DNA of 64,000 nucleotides, taken from the NCBI RefSeq assembly GCF_000827125.1, contig NZ_CP010311.1, forward strand, positions 1,302,001 to 1,366,000. The letters run 5' to 3'. The DNA is from Geoalkalibacter subterraneus (GTDB lineage: Bacteria > Desulfobacterota > Desulfuromonadia > Desulfuromonadales > Geoalkalibacteraceae). The notes beneath the pieces were generated by a model. That model searched no databases. It saw nothing but the letters and a program-made list of their open reading frames with translations, and was not told the origin of the DNA. Below are positions 1 to 9,340 of this stretch, in pieces. The first letter of the stretch is position 1. Each line of letters opens with the position of its first letter. A program made the position numbers and the translations under genes.

Positions 1-66
1 GTCGAATCGATGCCCGGAGAGGGGACAACCTTTCACATTCGTCTGCCTGTTGCACAGTCTGTATAA
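1..66 (+). CDS. Sensor histidine kinase, C-terminal end (partial)
   Basis: Only the last 21 codons are in the window; they end in TAA at 64-66. The tail contains PGEGTTFHIRLP, which matches the G2 box and closing strand of the HATPase domain of two-component kinases. The gene continues to the left. It stands just upstream of the nitrogen genes, so a nitrogen-sensing kinase (NtrB type, or a partner of an ANTAR response regulator) is an inference from position only. Confidence 0.75.
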   Translation, partial: VESMPGEGTTFHIRLPVAQSV

Positions 67-159
67 AAAAAAGGCAAAATTGCTTTTCGGTGAGGAAAAT
101 AATATCAGGTGAAAAACGAGCGAATATTATAAGTTGCCGAAATAGCTAAGTTTTCTCAG

Positions 160-176
160 TTGGCACGTTGAGTGCT
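160..176 (+). promoter_or_regulatory. Sigma-54 (RpoN) promoter for glnK-amtB
   Basis: TTGGCACG-N4-GTGCT has the invariant GG (162-163) and GC (174-175) spaced by exactly ten bases. It differs from the consensus TGGCACG-N4-TTGCW at one position. It lies about 180 bp before glnK, a gene commonly driven by RpoN. Transcription should start near 186-188, so the leader hairpins described next would be in the transcript. Confidence 0.75.
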
Positions 177-213
177 ATAAACCGGACAACCACGACAATC
201 AAACCTGGCGGGA

Positions 214-692
<479 letters not shown>

Positions 693-757
693 TCCCATGC
701 CGATCAGGTCCGTAAACGCTCAATGAGATCACTCAAAATTATTTCGGAGGTTCAGTC

Positions 758-2077
758 ATGAAAAAAATATTAACTCTTATCCTCGCTTTTTCGGCCTTGC
801 TGCTTTTGTCTTCACCGGCGCTGGCCCAGGTTGAGGTCGGGCCGGAGGTTGCCTTTATCCTCAATACTTTTTCGTTCCTGATCAGCGGCGTGCTGGTCAT
901 GTGGATGGCGGCGGGGTTCGCCATGCTTGAGGCAGGCATGGTGCGCACCAAAAACGTGGCGACCATCTGTCTGAAAAATATCTCGCTCTATTCCATCGCC
1001 GGCATCCTGTATTACCTGATCGGGTACAACCTCATGTACGCAGGAGTCGATGGCGGATTCTGGGGGAGTCTCGGTTTCTGGGGTCCCGATGACGCCGCAG
1101 CTCTGAGCGGTGATTTTTCGGCCGGTTATGCCAGCGGCTCCGACTGGTTCTTCCAGATGGTCTTTGTGGCAACAGCGGCTTCGGTTGTTTCCGGCACCGT
1201 TGCTGAGCGCATCCGCTTGTGGCCTTTCCTGATCTTTGTCGTTGTTCTCACCGGCCTGATCTATCCCATTCAGGGTGCCTGGAGTTGGGGCGGCGGCTGG
1301 CTGAGTGAGATGGGCTTCTCTGATTACGCCGGATCCACCATCGTTCATTCCGTGGGTGGCTGGGCAGCGCTGACCGGGGCACTCATCCTGGGGGCTCGCA
1401 AGGGGAAATATGGCATCGGCGGTCGTGTTAATCCCATGCCGGGCTCAAGCATGCCTCTGGCGACCCTGGGCACTTTTATCCTTTGGCTCGGCTGGTTCGG
1501 CTTCAACGGCGGTTCGGTGCTCGCTCTCGGTTCAGCTGATGCGGCCATCGAGATGTCGGTGGTCTACCTCAATACCAACCTGGCGGCCGCCGCAGGGCTG
1601 GTGGCGGCGATGATCGCCCTGCAGATGATCTACAAGCGGGTTGACCTCTCCATGGCTCTCAACGGTGCGCTGGCCGGTCTGGTCTCTATTACGGCAGGTC
1701 CGGCGACACCTTCACCCGGCGCCGCGGTGCTGATCGGTGCCGTCGGGGGTGTTCTGGTTGTTCTGGCCGTTCCCATTTTCGACAAGTTGCGCATCGATGA
1801 TGTGGTGGGTGCCCTCTCCGTCCACCTGGTGTGCGGCATATGGGGAACCCTGGCCGTTCCGTTCACCGATTCCGAAGCGAGCTTTGTTGCCCAGATCGTT
1901 GGCGTGGCAGCGGTCGGGGTGTTCGTCTCCCTCACCAGTTCACTGGTGTGGCTCGCACTGAAGTTCACCGTCGGAATCCGTGTTTCCCAGGAAGAAGAAA
2001 GTTCCGGGTCCGATACGGTCGAACTGGGCCTGGAAGCCTATCCCGAGTTCGGACGCGGCTCTCAGGGCCTGAAGTAA
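758..2077 (+). CDS. amtB: Ammonium transporter
   Basis: The 439-residue Amt family channel conducts ammonia/ammonium across the inner membrane and is blocked by GlnK. The N terminus is a cleavable signal peptide ending near ALA-Q (residues 21-24), followed by about eleven membrane helices. The twin pore histidines are visible at His197 (IVHSVGG) and His356 (VHLVCG). The short C-terminal tail rich in Glu and Ser would face the cytoplasm and meet GlnK. CGGAGG at 745-750 supports the start. It shares the glnK transcript. Confidence 0.96.
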   Translation: MKKILTLILAFSALLLLSSPALAQVEVGPEVAFILNTFSFLISGVLVMWMAAGFAMLEAGMVRTKNVATICLKNISLYSIAGILYYLIGYNLMYAGVDGGFWGSLGFWGPDDAAALSGDFSAGYASGSDWFFQMVFVATAASVVSGTVAERIRLWPFLIFVVVLTGLIYPIQGAWSWGGGWLSEMGFSDYAGSTIVHSVGGWAALTGALILGARKGKYGIGGRVNPMPGSSMPLATLGTFILWLGWFGFNGGSVLALGSADAAIEMSVVYLNTNLAAAAGLVAAMIALQMIYKRVDLSMALNGALAGLVSITAGPATPSPGAAVLIGAVGGVLVVLAVPIFDKLRIDDVVGALSVHLVCGIWGTLAVPFTDSEASFVAQIVGVAAVGVFVSLTSSLVWLALKFTVGIRVSQEEESSGSDTVELGLEAYPEFGRGSQGLK

Positions 2078-2098
2078 GTAAGTGTTTCTTTGACCATC

Positions 2099-2123
2099 GC
2101 CGGGCGGCATGGTGTCGCCCGGC
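2099..2123 (+). other. Strong intergenic hairpin between amtB and the porin gene
   Basis: GCCGGGCG (2099-2106) pairs perfectly with CGCCCGGC (2116-2123) around a nine-base loop. No T-run follows, so it is more likely an mRNA processing or stability element than a terminator. Confidence 0.5.
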
Positions 2124-2154
2124 GGATCGATTCATCGACACAAGGAGAAAAACA

Positions 2155-2911
2155 ATGACTGTGAAAAAATGGTACGCGGCTCTGTTTGTTGCCGTGATGA
2201 TGAGTACAACCCTGGCCAATGCCGCAGATGCCGCGATTGAAGTGTCCGGCGACGCCTATATCGGCATTTATGACAAGTATCTCTGGCGCGGAATCGATTT
2301 CAGCGCTGGGCAGCCCGTTTTGCAGGGGGGGGGCGGACGTCAGTTTTAAAGGGTTTACTCTCGGATTCTGGAGCAATATGCAGCTCAGCCATGGCGGCAC
2401 CGACGCCCTGGACAGCGGCGAGGTAACCGAAACGGATATTATTCTGGACTACACCTTCAGCCCGGTTGATGGCCTGGCGGTGAGTCTCGGCAATATTACT
2501 TACACGTTCAACATTGAAGACAGTGCCACCAACGAGGTGTATCTTGGGCTTGCCCTGGACACGCTTCTCTCCCCGAACCTGACGGTGTATTACGACTGGG
2601 ATGATGAAGAGGGCTTCTATTACACCCTGGATGTCAGTCACGGTTTTGCCCTGGCTGACAACCTCGACCTCGGCCTGAGTGCGCTGGTGAGCTACAGTGC
2701 GCAGAGCCCGGCGGTCTTTGCCGGCGACGGCAGTGATTTCTCTGATTGGAGCACTTACGAGTTGGGTTTGAGCCTTGATTATGCCGTGACCGATCAGATC
2801 GTTATTACTCCCTCGTTTCTGTGGTCCGACACGTTGAGTGATGATGCCGAGGATGTCGGGATGCTGGATGACGAAATCCTGGCCGGCGTCAGCGTGTCCT
2901 TGAATTTCTGA
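2155..2911 (+). pseudogene. TorF-family putative porin, frameshifted in a G9 tract
   Basis: From ATG 2155 (AAGGAGA just upstream) the reading runs through a signal peptide (MTVKKWYAALFVAVMMST, cleavage near ANA-A) and the motif YIGIYDKYLWRGIDFS, typical of the TorF/Gcw_chp outer-membrane proteins. It then hits a run of nine G at 2325-2333 and stops at 2347-2349 after 64 residues. With eight G it reads on as QGGADVSFKGFT to the stop at 2911, giving about 251 residues of alternating beta-strand sequence ending in VSVSLNF, a typical outer-membrane C terminus. The gene follows amtB and may belong to the same nitrogen regulon. Either it is switched on and off by slippage, or the tract contains a sequencing error, or it is a recent pseudogene. 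Confidence 0.8.
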
Positions 2912-2946
2912 ATCCGACCAATAAATCTGCCGGATAAAAATTTGGG

Positions 2947-2982
2947 AAAACCGCCTTTTCAATCAGGATAGGGCGGTTTTTT
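2947..2982 (+). terminator. Rho-independent terminator after the porin
   Basis: AAAACCGCC (2947-2955) pairs with GGCGGTTTT (2972-2980) and runs into six T (2977-2982). It closes the glnK-amtB-porin transcription unit. Confidence 0.85.
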
Positions 2983-3071
2983 CATTCTGCACAGAGGCAT
3001 GACAGGATGCATTCAGCTCCGGCTTGTGCTAGGATTTTTCTTTTTGACCACAATAACGGGGAGAATTATCC

Positions 3072-3860
3072 ATGTCCGGTATTCTGCGAAACAACCCTGT
3101 CAGCCATTTTTCGTTGGGATTTTTATACCCTTTTCGTGCCGCGCGCTATATTTCCCGTCATCCCACACTCTGGAAATTCGTGCTCATCCCTTTTCTGATC
3201 AACACCGTTGTTTTTTCCATTTCCGTATACTTCGGGCTTAATTTTTTCAGTGAAACCGTCGTAGCCCTCATCCCTACAGGTGAGGCCTGGTACTGGATGA
3301 TTCTTTATTACCTGAGCTGGGTGCTGGCCGCCGTGGTCACGGCGGTGCTTGTTTTTTTCTCCTTCATGGTGGTGGGCAACCTGATTGCTTCGCCGTTCAA
3401 TGACCTGCTCTCCGAACGAACGGAGGAGAAGTTGCGGGGCGGCATCAGCGAAACGCCCTTTTCCCTGCGGGAATTCCTGCTAGACGCGCGCTATGCCCTG
3501 GTTGAGGAGTTTAAAAAAATCAGCGTGTTCGTGCTGGCCATGGTGTTTGTTTTCGCATTCAATCTGCTGCCGGGATTCGGGACGCTGATCTACTCCGTTC
3601 TCTCCATTCTGATTACGCTTTTTTTCCTTTCGGTTGAATATACCGGCTACATTTTTTCCCGGCGGCGGGTGCCGTTTCGCGAACAGCGCCGCTACCTGCT
3701 GGGGAGAAAATTTCTCATGCTTGGATTCAGTACAAGCCTGCTGGTTATCCTTGCGATCCCTCTTGTGCAGTTTTTGTGCATTCCGATGGGGGTGGTGGGA
3801 GCTACCCTCTTGTGGGTCGATCACACAAGCCCGGAATTGGAAAAAAAATCCGGAGCCTGA
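3072..3860 (+). CDS. EI24 domain-containing membrane protein (CysZ-like)
   Basis: The 262-residue protein has about four long hydrophobic segments (near 35-55, 75-105, 155-185 and 220-245) and the EI24/CysZ-type stretch NLIASPFNDLLSERTE. Relatives include CysZ, a sulfate permease of the inner membrane, but the family is broad and the substrate here is not evident. The start at 3072 follows ACGGGGAG. No cysteine-biosynthesis genes lie nearby, so a role in sulfate uptake is not claimed. The next gene follows after about 70 bp on the same strand. Confidence 0.8.
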   Translation: MSGILRNNPVSHFSLGFLYPFRAARYISRHPTLWKFVLIPFLINTVVFSISVYFGLNFFSETVVALIPTGEAWYWMILYYLSWVLAAVVTAVLVFFSFMVVGNLIASPFNDLLSERTEEKLRGGISETPFSLREFLLDARYALVEEFKKISVFVLAMVFVFAFNLLPGFGTLIYSVLSILITLFFLSVEYTGYIFSRRRVPFREQRRYLLGRKFLMLGFSTSLLVILAIPLVQFLCIPMGVVGATLLWVDHTSPELEKKSGA

Positions 3861-3928
3861 AATCACCTGCAAACCTCTGCTTATTGAATGACAGGCCTTT
3901 ATTGCATGGCCGTTGACAGGAGATGTTG

Positions 3929-4723
3929 ATGAAAGAGATCGCTATAAAAGCCGCCCACGAAGGAGGCCGTGTCCTGCTGCAGAAATTCGGCGGTGTTCTC
4001 GATGTCGGCTTCAAGGGGGCCATCGATCTGGTCACGGAAGCCGACCGGGCCGCCGAAGAAGCGGTGGTGGGAATTATCCGCCATACCTTCCCGCGCCACG
4101 CGGTTCTGGCAGAGGAGGCCGAACATGGCCTCAGCGAAGGAGAGTACCGCTGGATCATTGACCCCCTGGATGGGACGACCAATTACACGCACGGGTTTCC
4201 CTGGTTCGCCGTGTCCATTGCCTTGGAAGTCCGCGGGGAGGTGGTTCTCGGCGTGGTTTACAACCCTGCGCACCAGGAATTGTTCGTTGCGGAAAAAGGG
4301 CAGGGGGCCTACTGCAACGCTGTGCAGATCCGCGTGTCTGAGACCCGGCGCCTCGACCGCAGTTTGCTGGCCACAGGCTTTCCATACGACCGCAAAGAGA
4401 GCGAGATCAACAACTACGATCATTTTGTGAATTTTCAGCAGGCGGCCCAGGCCTGCAGAAGGCCGGGTGCGGCCAGTCTCGACCTGGCCTACACCGCAGC
4501 CGGACGCTTTGACGGTTACTGGGAGATGAAACTCAAGCCCTGGGATGTCGCTGCGGGGCAGTTGCTGGTCAAAGAGGCGGGTGGTCGGATCAGCAATTTC
4601 GCCGGTGGCGATTTTGATATTTTCAGCCCAGAAATTCTGGCCAGCAACGGGGCCGTCCATGGAGCGATGGTCGAGGTTCTGCGGCGTGGCCGGTGCCCGC
4701 AATCTTTTACCTCTAAGACGTGA
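3929..4723 (+). CDS. suhB: Inositol monophosphatase family protein
   Basis: A Mg-dependent sugar or inositol phosphate phosphatase of 264 residues. The metal-binding motifs are present in order: AEEAEHG (about 57-63), IDPLDGTTN (about 74-82) and the C-terminal KPWDVAAG (about 200-207). An in-frame ATG at 3923 exists, but ATG 3929 has AGGAG six bases upstream and gives a normal length. The exact substrate (inositol-1-phosphate, fructose-1,6-bisphosphate or others) cannot be read from the sequence, so suhB is a family-level name. Confidence 0.88.
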   Translation: MKEIAIKAAHEGGRVLLQKFGGVLDVGFKGAIDLVTEADRAAEEAVVGIIRHTFPRHAVLAEEAEHGLSEGEYRWIIDPLDGTTNYTHGFPWFAVSIALEVRGEVVLGVVYNPAHQELFVAEKGQGAYCNAVQIRVSETRRLDRSLLATGFPYDRKESEINNYDHFVNFQQAAQACRRPGAASLDLAYTAAGRFDGYWEMKLKPWDVAAGQLLVKEAGGRISNFAGGDFDIFSPEILASNGAVHGAMVEVLRRGRCPQSFTSKT

Positions 4724-4849
4724 TTATTGGACAGACGGGGATTTGTCTCCTGCCGGAAAGTTGTTATAATAGCGACAGAAACGACCCGCCGCAGTCGTGG
4801 CGTAGTGCACAGTCGGCAGCGGTGGGTTCAGCAAGGCAAAGGAGGTCTT

Positions 4850-5065
4850 ATGCCCGAGAACAACACTGGTTCCGGAACGACTAGCGTCGACCCTCGCTTG
4901 GAAAATCGCATTGAGAAAGTCGAGCGTGATCTGGACATCATGGATCGGCACTCTCTGGAAATGTCCGAAACTGAGGAAGGCATCCAATCTTATATGAGGC
5001 GTTTGGATCGCGAGTATAAAGACAGTCACCTGCACAGTGTTCCAAAAGCACGCAAACACTCCTGA
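4850..5065 (+). CDS. Small hydrophilic protein of unknown function
   Basis: A 71-residue charged, helical protein without membrane segments or a signal peptide. The ATG at 4850 follows a consensus GGAGG at 4841-4845, which supports it as a real gene. The middle (LENRIEKVERDLDIMDRHS) has heptad-like spacing compatible with a short coiled coil. I do not recognise a family. It is followed by a strong bidirectional terminator and faces another coiled-coil protein. Confidence 0.65.
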   Translation: MPENNTGSGTTSVDPRLENRIEKVERDLDIMDRHSLEMSETEEGIQSYMRRLDREYKDSHLHSVPKARKHS

Positions 5066-5107
5066 GATCGCGCAGATAACCTCGATTGTAAAAATCTGCA
5101 TAACCTG

Positions 5108-5142
5108 AAAAAGGCTCCCCCGTTTTGCCGGGGAGCCTTTTT
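5108..5142. terminator. Bidirectional intrinsic terminator
   Basis: AAAAAGGCTCCCC (5108-5120) pairs with GGGGAGCCTTTTT (5130-5142). A-run and T-run flank the stem, so it works on both strands between the convergent genes ending at 5065 and 5181. Confidence 0.88.
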
Positions 5143-5180
5143 CAGCTTTAAAATCGATTGTTTGGAAGATTTTCTTTTTT

Positions 5181-5576
5181 TTATTGTTCGGAACCGGAAT
5201 CCGTTGCAGAGGCCTTTTCTTCCTTGAGGGCTTTGATCTCCTCCTCCAGTTGGATTGCCGATTGCTTGAGGTTGTCCAATTTGTTCAGAACCTGGCGCAC
5301 GTCTTCCTGATCGAGAGGATTCCCGGCTGCGTTTTCACGGGCCTGATCCACTTTGCGTCCCAGCTCGGCGTGAGCCTGGTCGATTTTCTTGCGTGTCGCG
5401 GCCAGATCAATTTTCTTCTGCACCATTTGCTTGTAGCGAACAGCGGTGGAGCTTGCCTGGTCGAGAGTTTTTCGTGTCGATTTCCACCAGTCGGATGCAC
5501 TCTTCTGTTTCTGTTGCTCCTGCTCTTCCACCTTTTCCTTCTGTTCCTGCTCCTGTTGGGGGTTGGTGTCGTTCAT
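5181..5576 (-). CDS. Coiled-coil protein of unknown function
   Basis: 131 residues, no signal peptide or membrane segment. The first 30 residues are Gln/Glu/Lys rich (QEQEQKEKVEEQEQQ); the middle (about 40-85) and the C-terminal part (about 95-122, LDNLKQSAIQLEEEIKALKE) look like two coiled coils. ATG at 5576 is preferred to the upstream in-frame start because GGGAGGAG lies just before it. The composition recalls small stress- or phasin-like helical proteins, but no family is claimed. Confidence 0.7.
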   Translation of the reverse strand: MNDTNPQQEQEQKEKVEEQEQQKQKSASDWWKSTRKTLDQASSTAVRYKQMVQKKIDLAATRKKIDQAHAELGRKVDQARENAAGNPLDQEDVRQVLNKLDNLKQSAIQLEEEIKALKEEKASATDSGSEQ

Positions 5577-5811
5577 CAATGCCTCCTCCCTGAAAGCGTC
5601 AAGTCCTGGCAACAGGCGGGGTGATGCACCCGCCTCCGGTCAAAGATCATGTATAGCCTAATAAAAATCCTAGCAGTTTTATTTATTTCGTCAAACTTCA
5701 AACCATTTGAGGTGCTTGCCCCGGCGGGCTATTTCGTCTAGACTCCTTAAATATCGTCCACATGGCAGTATGTTCACTTTTTAATCATTTTCAACCCCAT
5801 GGAGGTTCCCC

Positions 5812-6756
5812 GTGACGGCTGTTTCCGAACCCGGTACAACCAAGCTACAGATTGATCTGCGGCGCCATCTGCGTGAGCTTGATGAGGATCGCGATCTGAC
5901 CCGACTGATCTGTGAGGTCGCTGATGCATCAAAGTATATCGTCAACTCCATCCGCACTGGCGACCTGGGGGTGGCGGGTACTTCCAACCTGTACGGTGAA
6001 GATCAGTTGGCGCTCGATGTTCTCTCAGATCGTATCCTGAGAAAACGCCTGATTCATTCGGGAGTGGTGGCTACAATCCTCTCCGAGGAGACCAACGAAG
6101 TCATTGAAGTTGACCCGAACGGGAAATTTTCTGTGGCATTTGATCCCCTGGACGGTTCCTCCCTGGTTGATGTCAACCTGGCTGTCGGTACCATTGTCTC
6201 GATCTGCCGCGGGGGCAACCTCCTGCAGCCCGGGCGTGAGCAGGTGGCCGCCATGTATATTCTTTATGGCCCACGTACGACACTGGTTTATTCCACCGGG
6301 CGTGGCGTACATGAATTCCAGATGAACCACCTGATGGAGTATACCCTGACGACGGAGAATGTGCGCATCAAGCCGAGCGGACGCATCTACTCACCGGGCG
6401 GTCAGCGCAATCTCTACACTGAAGGAACGGAAAAATACGTCAGCTCTCTGGAGGAGAAGGGGTACAAGCTGCGTTACAGCGGCGGATTCGTGCCGGATAT
6501 CAACCAGGTGATGATGAAGGGGACCGGGATTTTCCTTTATCCCCATCTGCGCGACAATCCCCATGGAAAGCTGCGGTTGCTCTTCGAACTCAATCCCATG
6601 GCCTTTCTGATTGAGCAGGCCGGCGGCAAGGCCTCCACCGGCAAGCAGAGAATCCTGGATATTGAACCTCAGGGGATTGATGACAGGGCGCCTGTTTTTA
6701 TCGGCTGTCGCGAGGATGTGGAGACGGCTGAAGAATTGATTGCCAGATACGGCTGA
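5812..6756 (+). CDS. fbp: Class I fructose-1,6-bisphosphatase
   Basis: Hydrolyses fructose-1,6-bisphosphate to fructose-6-phosphate in gluconeogenesis. The 314-residue sequence carries the family metal and substrate motifs: GEDQLALDVLSD, LSEETNE (about 91-97), FDPLDGSS (about 109-116) and NPMAFLIEQAGGKAS near the C terminus. Translation starts at GTG 5812 after TGGAGG. The gene is convergent with ptsP. For an acetate-using anaerobe it would supply hexose phosphates for biosynthesis. Confidence 0.95.
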   Translation: MTAVSEPGTTKLQIDLRRHLRELDEDRDLTRLICEVADASKYIVNSIRTGDLGVAGTSNLYGEDQLALDVLSDRILRKRLIHSGVVATILSEETNEVIEVDPNGKFSVAFDPLDGSSLVDVNLAVGTIVSICRGGNLLQPGREQVAAMYILYGPRTTLVYSTGRGVHEFQMNHLMEYTLTTENVRIKPSGRIYSPGGQRNLYTEGTEKYVSSLEEKGYKLRYSGGFVPDINQVMMKGTGIFLYPHLRDNPHGKLRLLFELNPMAFLIEQAGGKASTGKQRILDIEPQGIDDRAPVFIGCREDVETAEELIARYG

Positions 6757-6786
6757 TCAGCAACACTGCGGGATCGCTGACCCGCA

Positions 6787-9201
6787 TCAGGAAACCTTGA
6801 TGCCGTGCGTGAGCAGGTCCCGGCGGATCTGCTCACGTACCAGGCTTCCCTCCTCGAGTTCCAGTGCCCTTTCGGCGATCTTCCGGGCATCGGCCAGACT
6901 GATTTTTCCCAGAAAGCCCTTGATCCGTGGGATGAAGGGCGCCGCCATGGAAAATTCGCGAAAACCCAGGCCCAGCAGCAGGGTCATGTGAATGGGATCG
7001 GTGGCCATCTCGCCGCAGATGCACAGGCCGATGCCGTTGCGCTCGGCGCATTGGCCGATATCCTTCAACACCTGCAACACTGCAGGATGAAGGGGGTCGT
7101 AGTACTTCGACACCAGCGGGTTGTTGCGGTCGGCCGCAAGTACGTATTGAATCAGATCGTTGGTGCCGAGGGCGAAAAAATCGACTTCACGGGCCAGCCG
7201 GTCGGCGAGATAGACGGCCGAAGGCACTTCGATCATCACCCCGACGGGAACCTTCTCCTTAAATTCAATTCCTTCCCTGGCCAGGTTTTCGCTGGCCTCT
7301 TTTATGATCCGGCGGCAACCGCGCAACTCATCCATTCCTGAAATCATCGGGAAAAGCAGCTTGACCGGTCCGTGCACACCGGCCATCAGGATGGCCTCGA
7401 TCTGGGTGCGGAAGATGTCGCGGTGATCCAGGGAAACCCGCACGGAGCGCCACCCCATGAACGGATTGTCTTCTTTGGGGGAGGTGAAGTAGGGAAGCGC
7501 TTTGTCCCCCCCGATATCGAGAGTGCGAATGGTGACCGGATCACCGCCGAACCCCTCGATAATACGGCGATAAAGGTGATACTGCTCATTTCGGTCCGGG
7601 AAGTCGCTGCGTGCCATATAGGGGAATTCGGTGCGGTAAAGGCCAACGCCGACCGCACCATTGCGACGGGCGATCGCCATGTCCCCGATCAGGCCGATAT
7701 TGGCGCGCAGGGTGAGTTCCACGCCGTCGCGCGTGCGTGCCGGTAGGTCGCGATACTTTTCCAGGCGGCTCGTCTCGCGGATGCGGTCCTGTTCAAGTCG
7801 CTCGAATTCGTCTTTGATCTGTTCCGAGGGGCTGATGTAGAGTGTGCCGGAATTGGCGTCAAGAATCAGCGGTTCATCGGGATGAATCAATTTCAGGGCG
7901 CTTTTTACGCCGACGATTGCCGGAATCCCCATGGATTTTGCCATGATGACGGCGTGGGAGTTTTTCTCGCCGGCCTCGGTGACGATGCCCTGGATCTTGG
8001 TATGATCGAGCGTCGCCATATCGGACGGGAGCAGTTCCTTCGCGACCAGAATGCCTGGATTTTTCAGATGGAGGTGATGGGTTTTTTGCCCGACGAGATT
8101 GGCCAGGATGCGTCGGCCGATGTCTTCCATGTCTGCGGCTCGTTCTCGCAGGTAGGCATCGTCCATGCGGCTGAAACCCTCGATGTATTCGGCCACCACT
8201 TTTTTCAGGGCATAGGGAGCGCTGTGTTGCTTGTCGCGAATTTCCCCTGTCAGCCGCTTAAGAAACCCCCGATCTTCAAGGATCATCAGATGCGTATGAA
8301 AGATGGCTGCGTCGTCCGCTGAAAAGCGGTCCGCCATGCGCTTTTCCAGGTAAAGAGTCTGGATGCGGGTTTTTTCCAGGGCGCCTTCAAGCTTTTCGCA
8401 CTCCTTCTCCGGGACGATTCCTTCCTCATCGAGAATATCGGCAAAGCCGAGCCGTTCATCGAGCAGATTGGCCGGCCCAATTGATACGCCGGGATAAGCC
8501 ACCGTACCGCGAAGCGTGCGATATTCCTGCTCGGCTCCGGCCTCCTCTGGCTCCTCGCGGCTCTGTTCCCGCAGATTTTTGCGGGTCATCTCCAGCTCAC
8601 GGGCGAAACGGTTGCTTTCCTCTTCTTTGCGGCGAATTGAATCAAGCAGACGGGCATTGACGACGATGGAGGAGACCTGGAAGGCGATCGTCGACAGGGC
8701 GCTGATCTCTTCGGGACTGAATTGGCGTGGTTCGACGGTCTGAATGGTGATAACGCCAATCGGTTCGCGGCGGTCGAAAAGAGGGATGCCGAGAAAAGTG
8801 TGGAAACGTTCTTCGCGCGTCTCCTTGAAATAGCGGTAACGGGGGTGCTTGTTGGGTTCAAGGATGGAGATGACGCGGCCATTTTCTATCGCCAGACCGG
8901 TCAGACCTTCATCGATACGCATCACGACACGACCGATCGCACGGCGGGAAAGACCTTTGGTGGCTCGCAGCCGGATACTCTGATGATCGTCTTCCAGCAG
9001 GTAGATCGAGCAGACCTCGGTGCGCATGCGCCGCGCCACCAGGGAAACGATATTGTTCAGCGTTTCATCGAGGTCATGAGACTGCAGGATAAGGGTGCTG
9101 ATATCCTCCAGGGTGGTGATGCCGAATGGTGCTTTTTTGCGATGAGGCGTCATAGGCTTCGTAGGTGCCGTTAAGGTTGGTTGTGAACGAAAAGCGACCA
9201 T
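6787..9201 (-). CDS. ptsP: Phosphoenolpyruvate-protein phosphotransferase PtsP (EI-Ntr)
   Basis: First enzyme of the nitrogen-type PTS: it takes phosphate from PEP and passes it to an HPr-like partner. Domains in order: N-terminal GAF sensor (about 25-170), coiled linker, EI-type phosphohistidine domain with the active-site His in EKNSHAVIMAKSMG (about 400), then the PEP-binding barrel with DIGGDKALPYF, GTNDLIQY and CGEMA. Length 804 is near the family norm (about 750-790). The start is uncertain: 9201 or the internal ATG at 9153; neither has a clear Shine-Dalgarno. A terminator hairpin and a sigma-54-like promoter lie directly upstream. Confidence 0.93.
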   Translation of the reverse strand: MVAFRSQPTLTAPTKPMTPHRKKAPFGITTLEDISTLILQSHDLDETLNNIVSLVARRMRTEVCSIYLLEDDHQSIRLRATKGLSRRAIGRVVMRIDEGLTGLAIENGRVISILEPNKHPRYRYFKETREERFHTFLGIPLFDRREPIGVITIQTVEPRQFSPEEISALSTIAFQVSSIVVNARLLDSIRRKEEESNRFARELEMTRKNLREQSREEPEEAGAEQEYRTLRGTVAYPGVSIGPANLLDERLGFADILDEEGIVPEKECEKLEGALEKTRIQTLYLEKRMADRFSADDAAIFHTHLMILEDRGFLKRLTGEIRDKQHSAPYALKKVVAEYIEGFSRMDDAYLRERAADMEDIGRRILANLVGQKTHHLHLKNPGILVAKELLPSDMATLDHTKIQGIVTEAGEKNSHAVIMAKSMGIPAIVGVKSALKLIHPDEPLILDANSGTLYISPSEQIKDEFERLEQDRIRETSRLEKYRDLPARTRDGVELTLRANIGLIGDMAIARRNGAVGVGLYRTEFPYMARSDFPDRNEQYHLYRRIIEGFGGDPVTIRTLDIGGDKALPYFTSPKEDNPFMGWRSVRVSLDHRDIFRTQIEAILMAGVHGPVKLLFPMISGMDELRGCRRIIKEASENLAREGIEFKEKVPVGVMIEVPSAVYLADRLAREVDFFALGTNDLIQYVLAADRNNPLVSKYYDPLHPAVLQVLKDIGQCAERNGIGLCICGEMATDPIHMTLLLGLGFREFSMAAPFIPRIKGFLGKISLADARKIAERALELEEGSLVREQIRRDLLTHGIKVS

Positions 9202-9233
9202 GGCATTTTAACGGACGAAGTCGGGACTTGCGA

Positions 9234-9277
9234 TAAAAAAACGCCGTACAGGGGGAGAGAGGGACCCTGTACGGCGT
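9234..9277 (-). terminator. Intrinsic terminator 33 bp upstream of ptsP
   Basis: On the minus strand ACGCCGTACAGGG pairs with CCCTGTACGGCGT (plus-strand 9241-9253 and 9265-9277) and is followed by seven T (9234-9240). A 13-bp perfect stem makes it a strong terminator. It lies over 300 bp after the upstream regulator gene. Confidence 0.85.
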
Positions 9278-9331
9278 AAAAGGGGCGGGATTCCGTTTGG
9301 GTAGGAGGAAATAGTCGAGCCCCGAGATACT
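9234..9331 (-). ncRNA. Candidate sigma-54-driven small RNA or attenuated ptsP leader
   Basis: A sigma-54-like promoter (9341-9357, minus strand) should start transcription near 9331; the strong terminator ends at 9234, giving a product of roughly 97 nt. It contains a pyrimidine stretch with CCUCC at about 9302-9308 (complementary to GGAGG at 9303-9307), resembling an anti-Shine-Dalgarno seed. It could be a trans-acting RNA or a leader that attenuates ptsP. Inferred only from promoter and terminator. Confidence 0.4.
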
Positions 9332-9340
9332 TTTCTCTTT

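Noticed and set aside
6767-6786. A hairpin between fbp and ptsP as terminator
   Set aside because: The TGCGGG/CCCGCA stem is only six base pairs, has no T-run and abuts the ptsP stop codon.
9324-9337. A GAGA-AAAGTA-TCTC hairpin (A1/G4 hexaloop) on the minus strand, resembling an ANTAR site near ptsP
   Set aside because: It overlaps the expected transcription start of the sigma-54-like promoter, so its 5' part would not be transcribed, and no second hairpin with the right loop is found.
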